Shown here one piece after another: positions 7,474 to 16,388 of a DNA stretch of 64,000 nucleotides. A model generated the notes under the pieces. The model ran no database searches. It was given only the letters and a program-made list of their open reading frames with translations, and had not been told where the DNA came from. A program made the position numbers and the translations under genes. The DNA is taken from NCBI GenBank assembly GCA_905181625.1, contig CAJIYJ010000003.1, positions 432,001 to 496,000 on the forward strand, in the 5' to 3' direction. Each line of letters starts with the position of its first letter. Within the stretch, counting starts at the first letter, position 1. This DNA is from an uncultured Flavobacteriaceae bacterium (GTDB lineage: Bacteria > Bacteroidota > Bacteroidia > Flavobacteriales > Flavobacteriaceae).

Positions 7474-8484
7474 TTAGTATAAATATCTAGCTTTAGCTCC
7501 TTTTTCAATTGATGAAAAATCCTTATTATTATATTTGAGATAACCAACCATAGCAATCATCGCTGCATTATCAGTTGTGTATTCAAATTTCGGAAAATAA
7601 GATACATAGTCTTCTAATGACTCATTTTCTTTAAATTTTGTAATAATTCCACTATTACATGAAACACCACCACCAAAAACTACACTTGAAATGTCAGTTT
7701 GTTTTAGAGATAAAATAACTTTTTCATATAATATCTCTACAATTGTATATTGAAGAGAAGCGCACAGGTTGTTGATTTCTTTTTGAACGAAATCTTTATT
7801 TATTTTACTTTCTTTTTCAATAAACCTTAAGAAAGCAGTTTTTAAGCCACTAAAACTATAGTTTAAACCACCAACTTTAGGTTTTGTAAATTTATATTTA
7901 AGAGAATCTCCAAGATTAGAGTACTCATTAATGATTGCACCTGCTGGGTAGGTTAATCCCATCATTTTCCCACACTTATCGAAAGTTTCCCCTATAGCAT
8001 CGTCTAAAGTTTCCCCAATTAGTTCTATCTCAAAATAATCTTTAACAACAACTATTTGAGTATGTCCACCAGAAATAGTTACACCTATAAAAGGAAATGA
8101 AGGTTTAGGACCACAATCATCTATAAAGTGTGCTAATAAATGAGCCTGCATGTGGTTAACTTCAATTAATGGAATATCTAATCCAATTGAAAGTGATTTA
8201 GAAAATGATGATCCAACCAGAAGCGAACCTAATAATCCAGGCCCTCTAGTGTATGCTATGGCATTTAACTGATTTTTGTTGATATTTGCTTTAGAAATTG
8301 CCTGTTTAACAACTGGAATAATATTTTGTTGATGAGCTCTTGATGCGAGTTCAGGAACCACTCCTCCATAGGATTTGTGAACTTCTTGGTTAGCAACAAG
8401 GTTTGATAGTACTTTTCCATCACATAAAACTGATGCTGAAGTATCATCACAAGAAGATTCTATTCCTAAAATATAAGTAGGCAC
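7474..8484 (-). CDS. tsaD: tRNA threonylcarbamoyladenosine transferase
   Basis: TsaD transfers the threonylcarbamoyl group from TC-AMP to A37 of ANN-decoding tRNAs, working with TsaB and TsaE. The 336 residues are full length. It has the ASKHA phosphate-1 motif GIESSCDDTSAS, the metal ligands His111 and His115 in NHMQAH, GGHTQIVVV, and a late FGGGVSCNS motif. It is the first gene of the minus-strand operon and diverges from tamB with a very short shared upstream region. Essential housekeeping gene in most bacteria. Confidence 0.96.
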   Translation of the reverse strand: MPTYILGIESSCDDTSASVLCDGKVLSNLVANQEVHKSYGGVVPELASRAHQQNIIPVVKQAISKANINKNQLNAIAYTRGPGLLGSLLVGSSFSKSLSIGLDIPLIEVNHMQAHLLAHFIDDCGPKPSFPFIGVTISGGHTQIVVVKDYFEIELIGETLDDAIGETFDKCGKMMGLTYPAGAIINEYSNLGDSLKYKFTKPKVGGLNYSFSGLKTAFLRFIEKESKINKDFVQKEINNLCASLQYTIVEILYEKVILSLKQTDISSVVFGGGVSCNSGIITKFKENESLEDYVSYFPKFEYTTDNAAMIAMVGYLKYNNKDFSSIEKGAKARYLY

Positions 8485-8529
8485 AATTTTTGTTTATTAA
8501 CAAAGATAATACATATAAATATCAAATAT

Positions 8530-11500
8530 ATTTTAAAAAAATACAGAATATTAATTTTTTCAATAATTGCAATTGTAGTTATAGTTATTTTTTTTAGTTC
8601 CACATCAATTGTTCAAACATTTTTTGCTCAAAAAATTGCAAATAGTATTAACAAACAATATGGAACAGAATTAGAAATTAGTAGAGCTGAACTAGACTAT
8701 TCAGGTAAAATAGATTTAAATGACTTTCTTATTAGGGATCATAAAAATGATACTTTAATATATTTTAATAGTTTTTATTTAAGTCCAACTAGTTTAGGTA
8801 AGGTGCTCTCTGCAGATTTTAATTTTAGCTCTCTTTCTTTAGAAGGAGTTAATTTAAATATATATAAATATTTAAACGATTATCAGACAAACCTAGAAAT
8901 CTTTATTAATAAAATAAGTATAGAAAATAAAAAAAGTCTAAAGAAATCTGATTTAAATTATTTGATAAACACAATAGAATCAAGTAATGCAATTATAAAA
9001 TTCAAAGACTTTAATAAAAGTAATAAGCTGATTGTCTTTTCTGATTTAAATTTTTTATTTAAAGATTTTCAGTTTATAGATAATGATTTAAAATTTGAAA
9101 TAAAAAATTTAAATTTGAAAAACAATTATGAATTAGATTTAAATAATTTATCATCTTTTTTTAGCTATTCAAACAGAAAGATTTTATTTAAGGATTCCAA
9201 AATAGAATTAGGCGGTTCAAATCTAAATGCTGATATAGAATTTGATTTTTCCAAAATAATGAATATGAATTCTCAAGAAATCTCAGATTCTTTATTGTTT
9301 GAGTTTAATTTGAAAAATTCAAAAATTATAACTTCAGACTTTAACTCGTTTTACAATAAAATAAGTAATGCATATGTTTCCAGATGGACATTAAGTGGAG
9401 ATTTTAAAGGTACTTTAAATGACTTGTCTTTAACCAACATTCTTCTCTATAACGAAGGGAATAAAATAAGTTTTAACTCTTCTTTTATAAACTTATTTAG
9501 TACTAATAATGATTACAATCTAACTGTAGATTTCAAGAAAATAGATACTTCATCTGAAATAGTTAATTTGATTTTTCCTCAAATATTTGGAACTGTAATT
9601 CCTTCATCTTTAAAAAATCTAGGAAGGTTTAGTTTAGATGGAGTAGCTAAAATTAATTCTAATCAAGTTGAATCTGATTTTGATTTAAAGGTTAATCAAG
9701 GCTCTATTAAGTCATTATTAAAAATATCAGAGTTATCAAAAATTGATAATGCGGTCTATGAAGGTTCTATCAAAGGTTTTAATTTTGATTTATCGAAGTT
9801 TATAAATATTGATGGATTAGGTAGGTCTGATTTTGAATTAGGAATTACAGGAAGAGGTTTTACCACTAAATACTTAAACTCTTCTGTTATTGGAAAAATA
9901 AACAACTTTTCATATGAATCTAATATTTTTGAAAATATTGAAATATTTGGACAAGTTAAAGATCAAGTTTTTGATGGTAATTTAGTTTCAAATGACAATA
10001 ACCTTAATTTAGTTTTTAATGGTTTAGTTGATTTTAGTGAAGATTTAATTGACTTTGATTTTAATACAATAATTAATAATGCTGATCTATATAATTTAGG
10101 TTTTGATCAAAGTGCTATTCTAAGTGGTGAGGTTATTGTAAAACTTAGAGGAAGCAATATAAAGGATTTAATAGGCGATTTAACTATCAAAAATGGAAAA
10201 TATTTAAATGAAGAAAGGAATATTAAGTTCGACAACTTTTATGCTCAGTTAAGGAATAATGAGGGTAAAAAAATTATTAACATCTCTTCAGAGGATGTTA
10301 TAAATGGAATTTTAATTGGAGAATATGATTTTTATAATTTAAAATCTTCGTTGTTAAATAGTTTTGGAAACCATTATACAAACTTTAAGCCAAATAAGGT
10401 AACTAAAACTCAAAACATATCTTTTAGTTTAAACTTAAAACCAAAATTATTCAATCTTATTAATGGTAGTCTTTTAGTTGATGAAAACACTTTTATAAAA
10501 GGAGTATTTGAAGAGGATGGATCCTATCAGTTAAGTTTGGATTCTTCTAAAATTGAATACAATGATATTTCTCTAGAAAACATAGAGTTAAGTGCTAACA
10601 ATATCGATGGATATATTAATATAAGTGATTTAAAATCTAAACTTATAAATGGAAAGTCCTTTAATTTAAATTCAAAGTTTCTTAATGACACTCTATTTAT
10701 TGGATCAACATATAGCTCATTAGGAGAGGACGTAAATAATTTAAAATTTTATCATACTATAAACAAAGAAAATAAATCAACTATCGGGTTCACTGAATTA
10801 GATTTAACTGTAAATAATCAAGAGTGGTCTTTGGATAAAAATAATAATTTCATTACTCCTACACTTGTTTTTGATAGGACAGTAAAAGATTTAAAATTAA
10901 CGAATGCAAACTTCATAAATGCTAATCAAATTATAAGGTTTAATATAATTGAGGGTTTAAACAGGTCTGATTACTTTTTTTCTTTTAATGAAGTTAGTTT
11001 AGAAAACTTTACGTCTAAAGAAGATCATCTTTTTTTTAATGGAAATATTAACGGAGAATTAAATTTAAATAAAGAAAAGGATGTTTATAACGGCAAGTCA
11101 GAGCTAACAATAAATGATTTAAAAGTAAACAATCAGGATTTGGGTATCGCTAATTTAGATATTAAAGCTTCAGAAGATTTAAAAAGTTTTAATCTCTCTT
11201 TTGAAATTCTTAAAAATTCTTTTCAAAACTTAAGTTTAAATGGAAAATTCAACATTGAAGAAGGATTTATTCCTCTGGAAATGATATTAAAATCAGAAAA
11301 TTTTGATATTAGTCCATTTTCTAAGTTAGGTAAAAATGTTATTTCAGATTTTCAAGGTTTGTTTAATTCAAGTATTTTGATTTCAGGCACATCTAATTCG
11401 CCTATTTTTTCAGGGTTAATAAAAACTGAAAACGTAAGTTTTAAAATACCGTATTTAAACATTCAATATGATCTAAAGAACAATCCATCATTTGTTTTAG

Positions 11501-12879
11501 AAGGTCAATCTTTTTTTATAAATAATTTTACTTTATTTAATCAAATATCAAATTCAGAAGGAGTTTTAAATGGAAAAATTTCTCATAAAAAGTTCAAAGA
11601 CTGGGATTTAGACTTAAAAATAAACTCTGATAATTTAATGATTTTAAATACTTTACCGAGTCCTAGTCTTGCATATTATGGAACGGGAATGCTTAATGGA
11701 GAATCTATTATTAAAGGCCCTGGAAATGCTCTTTCAATTAATATTAAAGGTTCTACTAATAAAAATACAAGTTTGACAATTCCTATCAAAAAATCACAAA
11801 ACACAGGAGATTTGAATTATCTTAATTTTATTGAATCTCAAAATGTAAACGACTCTAAAGTTTTACTAAGTGATGAAAACGGATTAAAAGTAGATCTCGA
11901 TATAGATTTCAATTCTAACGCTAATTTAGAAGTACTCTTAGATTCTGATTCAAACTCTAAGATTGAATTAGTTGGAAGTGGAAAACTTAATTTTCAAATT
12001 AATACATTGGGAGATTTTAATATTTTTGGAGGGTTTTCAGTAGAAAATGGATCATATTTTTATAAATCTTTAGGGATTGTAAATAGAGAATTCGATATTA
12101 TTAAAGGATCAAATTTAGTTTGGAATGGAGATCCTTATTTAGCTGAAATTAATATAAATGCTAATTACCAAGTTCCAGGTGGAGCAAATCCTGCAATATT
12201 AATTCAGAACACTAATTTTAATAGAAAAATTCCAACTAATGTTAATGTTTTTCTTTCAGGAAATTTTATTGAAATGAATACGCCGAGTTTTGAAATTAAT
12301 TTTCCAAATACAAGTGGGCCAATTAAATCAGAAATTGAGTATTATTTAGTTGATAATGAAAAAAAACAAAAACAGGCTATTTCTTTACTTTATCAAGGGA
12401 CTTTTATAGATGAAGTTTCCTTGTCTTCAGTTTCTTCACAAGCGATTACAAATAATTTATTTCAAAAAGCTTCTGGTATAATTGATGATATTTTTACAAA
12501 TAGAGATGATAAAATGAATATTGGAATTAATTATTTAAAAGGAGATAAAAATGCTGCATCTTCTTTACTTAATAGAGATAGGTTAGGTCTGACTTTAAAA
12601 ACAGAAATTAGTGATAAGATTTTGATAAATGGTAAAGTTGGTGTTCCAGTGGGTGGTGTTGAGGAAAATGTAATAATTGGAGATGTTCAAATTGAATTTC
12701 TTTTAAATGATAAAGGAAATTTAAAAGCTAGGTTTTTTAATAAAGAGAATGAATATCAATACTTTGCTAATGATATTGGTTATACCCAAGGATTAGGGAT
12801 ATCCTACGAACTAGACTTTGATAGTTTTAGAAGAATTTTTAAAAAGGACTCTGATTTAAAATCATCAAACTCTAAATAA
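8530..12879 (+). CDS. tamB: Translocation and assembly module TamB-like protein; start codon unusual
   Basis: A large inner-membrane-anchored, beta-helical periplasmic protein of the TamB/AsmA-like group, involved in outer-membrane protein or lipid transport. The C-terminal DUF490 region is clear (KSEIEYYLVDNEKKQKQA, ISDKILINGKVGVPVGG). The open frame continues upstream of the GTG at 8803 and encodes a membrane anchor (ILIFSIIAIVVIVIFF) and then DLNDFLIRDHKNDTLIYF, both expected at the TamB N-terminus. This stretch has no in-frame ATG, GTG or TTG after the stop at 8467. ATT at 8530, followed by LKKYRI, gives the best N-terminus; ATA codons at 8506 to 8515 are alternatives. The product has about 1,449 residues. 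A start at 8803 would remove the anchor. Confidence 0.82.
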   Translation: MLKKYRILIFSIIAIVVIVIFFSSTSIVQTFFAQKIANSINKQYGTELEISRAELDYSGKIDLNDFLIRDHKNDTLIYFNSFYLSPTSLGKVLSADFNFSSLSLEGVNLNIYKYLNDYQTNLEIFINKISIENKKSLKKSDLNYLINTIESSNAIIKFKDFNKSNKLIVFSDLNFLFKDFQFIDNDLKFEIKNLNLKNNYELDLNNLSSFFSYSNRKILFKDSKIELGGSNLNADIEFDFSKIMNMNSQEISDSLLFEFNLKNSKIITSDFNSFYNKISNAYVSRWTLSGDFKGTLNDLSLTNILLYNEGNKISFNSSFINLFSTNNDYNLTVDFKKIDTSSEIVNLIFPQIFGTVIPSSLKNLGRFSLDGVAKINSNQVESDFDLKVNQGSIKSLLKISELSKIDNAVYEGSIKGFNFDLSKFINIDGLGRSDFELGITGRGFTTKYLNSSVIGKINNFSYESNIFENIEIFGQVKDQVFDGNLVSNDNNLNLVFNGLVDFSEDLIDFDFNTIINNADLYNLGFDQSAILSGEVIVKLRGSNIKDLIGDLTIKNGKYLNEERNIKFDNFYAQLRNNEGKKIINISSEDVINGILIGEYDFYNLKSSLLNSFGNHYTNFKPNKVTKTQNISFSLNLKPKLFNLINGSLLVDENTFIKGVFEEDGSYQLSLDSSKIEYNDISLENIELSANNIDGYINISDLKSKLINGKSFNLNSKFLNDTLFIGSTYSSLGEDVNNLKFYHTINKENKSTIGFTELDLTVNNQEWSLDKNNNFITPTLVFDRTVKDLKLTNANFINANQIIRFNIIEGLNRSDYFFSFNEVSLENFTSKEDHLFFNGNINGELNLNKEKDVYNGKSELTINDLKVNNQDLGIANLDIKASEDLKSFNLSFEILKNSFQNLSLNGKFNIEEGFIPLEMILKSENFDISPFSKLGKNVISDFQGLFNSSILISGTSNSPIFSGLIKTENVSFKIPYLNIQYDLKNNPSFVLEGQSFFINNFTLFNQISNSEGVLNGKISHKKFKDWDLDLKINSDNLMILNTLPSPSLAYYGTGMLNGESIIKGPGNALSINIKGSTNKNTSLTIPIKKSQNTGDLNYLNFIESQNVNDSKVLLSDENGLKVDLDIDFNSNANLEVLLDSDSNSKIELVGSGKLNFQINTLGDFNIFGGFSVENGSYFYKSLGIVNREFDIIKGSNLVWNGDPYLAEININANYQVPGGANPAILIQNTNFNRKIPTNVNVFLSGNFIEMNTPSFEINFPNTSGPIKSEIEYYLVDNEKKQKQAISLLYQGTFIDEVSLSSVSSQAITNNLFQKASGIIDDIFTNRDDKMNIGINYLKGDKNAASSLLNRDRLGLTLKTEISDKILINGKVGVPVGGVEENVIIGDVQIEFLLNDKGNLKARFFNKENEYQYFANDIGYTQGLGISYELDFDSFRRIFKKDSDLKSSNSK

Positions 12880-12892
12880 GTAACATCAAACT

Positions 12893-12921
12893 TTTGTTTT
12901 AAAAATTAGTTCGTAATTTTA
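12893..12921 (+). promoter_or_regulatory. Candidate Bacteroidota promoter for pfkA
   Basis: TTTG at 12893-12896 and TAATTTTA at 12914-12921 are separated by 17 bases, matching the Bacteroidota -33 TTTG / -7 TAnnTTTG pattern with one mismatch in the last base. The pfkA ATG follows 17 bp later. Confidence 0.4.
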
Positions 12922-12938
12922 CACATAATATTTAGAAA

Positions 12939-13919
12939 ATGGAATTAAAAAAAATAGCTGTATTAACGTCCGGTGGAGATTCTCCAGGAATGAATACTGC
13001 TTTAAGAGCAGTTGTTCGTACTTGTGCATTTTATGAAATTGAATGTTATGGGGTTTCAAGAGGTTTTCAAGGATTAATAAATGATGATATAAAGGTCTTG
13101 AAGACTAGAAGTGTAAGAGGAATCATTAATCGCGGCGGAACGATGTTATACTCAGCAAGATCAAATGAGTTTAGAGAAAAAAAAGGGAGAGCTAAGGCTT
13201 TTGAAAATATTAAAAAACACAATATTGATGCTTTAGTTGTTATTGGTGGAGATGGTTCTTTTACTGGAGGATTGATCTTTCAAAATGAATTTAACATTCC
13301 AGTTGTTGGAATTCCCGGCACAATAGATAATGATTTATCTGGGACTACTCATACGCTTGGTTATGATACTGCTTTAAATACAGTAATGGAAGCAATAGAT
13401 AAAATTAGAGATACTGCTATTTCACATGACCGATTGTTTTTTGTTGAAGTGATGGGTAGGGATGCTGGACATATAGCATTAAACTCTGGAATTGCAATTG
13501 GGGCACAGGAAATTTTAATTCCCGAAGAAAACATTGGACTAGATGTTTTAATTTCTTCACTTAAAAAAAGTAAAAGTGCAGGAAAAACTTCAAGTATTAT
13601 TGTAGTGGCTGAAGGAGATAAAACAGGTGAAAATGTTTTTGAATTAGCTAAAAGTGTTGAAAAGGAGTTCCCTAATTATGAAATTAGAGTTTCAGTTCTG
13701 GGTCATATGCAAAGAGGAGGAAGTCCTACATGCTTTGATAGAGTTCTAGCTTCAAGAATGGGTGTAAAGGCAGTAGAGTGTTTAATGGACGGTGAAAAAG
13801 GGGTGATGATTGGTCTAAATAATGGTAAAATCAATTTGACTCCTTTAAAAGCAGCAATTAAGGGGAAAACTAAAATTAATTCTGAGCTTCTTAAAGTTTC
13901 TCAGATTATGAATACCTAA
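12939..13919 (+). CDS. pfkA: ATP-dependent 6-phosphofructokinase
   Basis: Phosphorylates fructose 6-phosphate to fructose 1,6-bisphosphate in glycolysis. The 326 residues match bacterial PfkA. Visible motifs are TSGGDSPGMNTALRAVVR for ATP binding, VIGGDGSFTGG with Gly-Asp-Gly (ATP-type), PGTIDNDLSGT with the catalytic Asp, and EVMGRDAGHIAL for sugar phosphate. The ATG at 12939 is the only sensible start. gap and a sugar kinase follow on the same strand, a common flavobacterial arrangement that collects upper and lower glycolysis; a 130-bp gap before gap leaves room for a separate promoter. Confidence 0.96.
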   Translation: MELKKIAVLTSGGDSPGMNTALRAVVRTCAFYEIECYGVSRGFQGLINDDIKVLKTRSVRGIINRGGTMLYSARSNEFREKKGRAKAFENIKKHNIDALVVIGGDGSFTGGLIFQNEFNIPVVGIPGTIDNDLSGTTHTLGYDTALNTVMEAIDKIRDTAISHDRLFFVEVMGRDAGHIALNSGIAIGAQEILIPEENIGLDVLISSLKKSKSAGKTSSIIVVAEGDKTGENVFELAKSVEKEFPNYEIRVSVLGHMQRGGSPTCFDRVLASRMGVKAVECLMDGEKGVMIGLNNGKINLTPLKAAIKGKTKINSELLKVSQIMNT

Positions 13920-14016
13920 GTGTTGTTATAATCTCATTTATAATCTCATATATTGTGAAATTCTCAAAACAAATAAAAAACACAAATTAAATAATTAATA
14001 TTGCGAGATTTTTTTT

Positions 14017-14024
14017 TAGGTTTG
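14017..14024 (+). promoter_or_regulatory. Candidate -7 element for gap
   Basis: TAGGTTTG matches the Bacteroidota -7 consensus TAnnTTTG exactly, 27 bp before the gap ATG. A TTG at 14001-14003 is nearer than usual for the -33 element, so only the -7 box is claimed. Confidence 0.4.
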
Positions 14025-14039
14025 ATCTGGTAAATTTAA

Positions 14040-15053
<1,014 letters not shown>

Positions 15054-15059
15054 TTTTTT

Positions 15060-15911
15060 ATGAAACTTATTGTTGATAGTGGTTCTACCAAAACTGATTG
15101 GATTGCATTAGACGATAATGGTAATAAATTATTTGAAACTCAAACTTTGGGTTTGAATCCTCAAGTATTAACAGAGTATATTCTAGAAGAAAGAATAATA
15201 AACAACTATGACCTCTATCAAGCTAGAAAAGAGGTCTCCAAGATTTATTTTTATGGGGCGGGTTGTGGTACTGAACCCCCTAAACAATTATTGTTAAAAG
15301 TATTTAATCCAATATTTATCAATGCTGATATTGACATTAAAGAAGACACCTATGCAGCAGTCTATTCTTGCTGTAAACCTGGAGAAAAAGCAATCGTGTC
15401 AATTGTAGGTACGGGATCAAACTGTAGTTTTTTTGATGGAGAAATAGTTCATCAAAAAGTAACTTCTTTGGGATATGTATTAATGGATGATGCAAGTGGA
15501 AATTATTTTGGCAGACAATTATTAAGAGATTACTATTTTAATAAAATGCCTAAAGATTTAAGAATTAAATTTAGAGATGAATTTAATCTCGAACCTGAGT
15601 TTATTAAAGATTTCCTTTATAAAAAACCTAACCCTAATACTTATTTAGCAAAATTTGCAAAATTTTTGGTTGAAAACAAAGACCTTAAATATTCTAAAAA
15701 ACTAATCAAAAAAGGTTTTAATCTATTTGTAGAAAATCAAATTTATCAATTTGAAAATCCAAATGAATTTCCATTACATTTTGTAGGGTCAATTAGTTTT
15801 TATCTTAAAAAAAATCTTGAAAAAGTTTTAAAATCAAAAGGATTGAAATTAGGTAAAGTTGTTAAAAAACCTATTGACGGTTTAGTTTCTTATCACCTAT
15901 CAATTGCTTAG
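15060..15911 (+). CDS. BadF/BadG-type sugar kinase, probable N-acetylglucosamine kinase
   Basis: An ASKHA-fold kinase of 283 residues. It has the phosphate-1 motif VDSGSTKTDWIAL at the N-terminus, the phosphate-2-like SIVGTGSNCSFF, and VLMDDASGNYFGRQLLRDYY, typical of the Bacteroidota GlcNAc/BadF-BadG kinases. It probably phosphorylates an amino sugar, which fits its position 6 bp after gap. The peptidoglycan-recycling NagZ-AmiE-like gene about 8 kb away would supply such sugars, but this link is inference. Its 3' end overlaps the convergent ridA gene by 4 bp. MurNAc or glucosamine as substrate cannot be excluded. Confidence 0.75.
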   Translation: MKLIVDSGSTKTDWIALDDNGNKLFETQTLGLNPQVLTEYILEERIINNYDLYQARKEVSKIYFYGAGCGTEPPKQLLLKVFNPIFINADIDIKEDTYAAVYSCCKPGEKAIVSIVGTGSNCSFFDGEIVHQKVTSLGYVLMDDASGNYFGRQLLRDYYFNKMPKDLRIKFRDEFNLEPEFIKDFLYKKPNPNTYLAKFAKFLVENKDLKYSKKLIKKGFNLFVENQIYQFENPNEFPLHFVGSISFYLKKNLEKVLKSKGLKLGKVVKKPIDGLVSYHLSIA

Positions 15912-16387
15912 TTTTTTATTTTTGCTATTACTGATATTTCAATTTTAGCATTTTTAGGTAAAGCAGATACTTCAACGACTTCTCTAGCTGGTGCTGTTTT
16001 TAAATTAAAGTATTTTGCATAGACAGAATTCATTTTACTATAATCATCCATGTCTGCAATGAAAATTGTTGCTTTAATAACATTTTCAAAAGTAAAACCC
16101 GCTTCTATAAGAATTGCTTTAATATTTTTCATTACTTTTTCAGTCTCTTCTTCAACTGTTTCTCCAATCATTTTCATGCTTTTTGAATCTAGAGCAATTT
16201 GACCAGAAACATAAAGTGTGTTATCAACTAAGATTGCTTGACTGTAAGGTCCTAGAGCTTGAGGAGCATTTGTAGTATTTATGATTTTTTTCATAATAGT
16301 TGGAATCTTTTTGATTGGTCTCAATTTTGTTTGTGAATATAAATTTATATTAAATAATAATAATAGCGTTAATAATGTAAATCTCAT
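15908..16387 (-). CDS. ridA: RidA family enamine/imine deaminase with possible signal peptide
   Basis: RidA hydrolyses reactive 2-aminoacrylate-type enamines and imines released by PLP enzymes. The domain starts at MKKIINTTNAPQALGPYSQA and has YVSGQIALDS and the catalytic-type Arg in TAPAREVVEVSALP. An ATG at 16294 gives the standard cytosolic protein of about 128 residues. A second in-frame ATG at 16387, one base after the lptD stop, adds MRFTLLTLLLLFNINLYSQ, which looks like a real Bacteroidota signal peptide, and a short linker. The longer form is given because of the lptD spacing; if correct, this RidA is exported. The enzyme family is certain, the start is not. Confidence 0.82.
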   Translation of the reverse strand: MRFTLLTLLLLFNINLYSQTKLRPIKKIPTIMKKIINTTNAPQALGPYSQAILVDNTLYVSGQIALDSKSMKMIGETVEEETEKVMKNIKAILIEAGFTFENVIKATIFIADMDDYSKMNSVYAKYFNLKTAPAREVVEVSALPKNAKIEISVIAKIKN

Positions 16388-16388
16388 G

